Source: Misgurnus anguillicaudatus (lineage: Eukaryota; Chordata; Actinopteri; Cypriniformes; Cobitidae). From it: a stretch of 64,000 nucleotides of DNA. Each line of letters opens with the position of its first letter. The stretch's first letter is position 1. The notes beneath the pieces were generated by a model, which was not told the origin of the DNA, searched no databases, and was given only the letters and a program-made list of their open reading frames with translations. A program made the position numbers and the translations under genes. The stretch spans positions 27,483,001 to 27,547,000 of the forward strand of contig NC_073361.2 in the NCBI RefSeq assembly GCF_027580225.2, written 5' to 3'. Shown here piece after piece: positions 63,863-64,000 of this stretch.

Positions 63863-64000
63863 CTGGGTCAGCTGATGACATACGGTGAATTACGTTACAT
63901 TCAGACAGTCCGTCCCAAAGCAATATTGCAAGAAAATTAGCTTTTTCGTTTTATGGACCCAGTGCATCAGGGTTCATAACATTTGCAATGTGACTCTTGA

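Overview
This is vertebrate nuclear DNA from a teleost, most likely a cypriniform (carp or zebrafish-like) fish. The evidence is short GT-AG exons in AT-rich introns, two fish-type animal genes, and a very high density of short inverted-repeat DNA transposons, tRNA-derived SINEs and microsatellites. There are no bacterial genes, operons, CRISPR arrays or rRNA. The species assignment is inferred from repeat style and was not searched. Two genes are present, both on the minus strand. (1) About 10.0-25.9 kb: seven coding exons of RSU1 (Ras suppressor protein 1, a leucine-rich-repeat adaptor of the ILK-PINCH-parvin focal-adhesion complex). They give about 243 residues; the last coding exon, expected to encode about 34 residues, was not found and should lie beyond the left edge. 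(2) About 31.9-63.9 kb: the 3' part of CUBN (cubilin), 50 exons encoding 25 consecutive CUB domains and the stop codon, about 2,911 residues. Counting back from the stop and assuming the usual 27 CUB domains, these are CUB3 to CUB27. The EGF repeats, CUB1-2 and the start lie beyond the right edge. CUBN next to RSU1 in the same orientation matches human 10p13. The two proteins are not known to act together: cubilin is an endocytic receptor for intrinsic factor-B12, albumin and apoA-I, while RSU1 is cytoplasmic. Layout from left to right: 1-10.0 kb is the last RSU1 intron seen, full of foldback elements. Next, 10.0-26.3 kb holds RSU1 exons 7 to 1, including a 1.7-kb purine/pyrimidine-asymmetric 22-bp minisatellite that touches the exon 3 acceptor. 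The RSU1 5' end lies at about 26.1-26.3 kb. The intergenic stretch, 26.4-31.7 kb, holds a three-deep transposon nest. CUBN occupies 31.7-64 kb. No undescribed gene system is seen. The observations most worth following are a G-to-T-looking change at the RSU1 exon 5 donor (TT instead of GT), a CUBN CUB25 acceptor apparently displaced 15 nt in frame, the minisatellite fused to an acceptor and readable in frame into exon 3, transposons ending within 2-16 bp of CUBN splice sites, and several unrelated foldback families that share TTAA-type termini and have been invaded by other transposons. Exon borders were set by hand from GT/AG signals. Reading phase is continuous through all 57 coding exons, and this is the main support for them.
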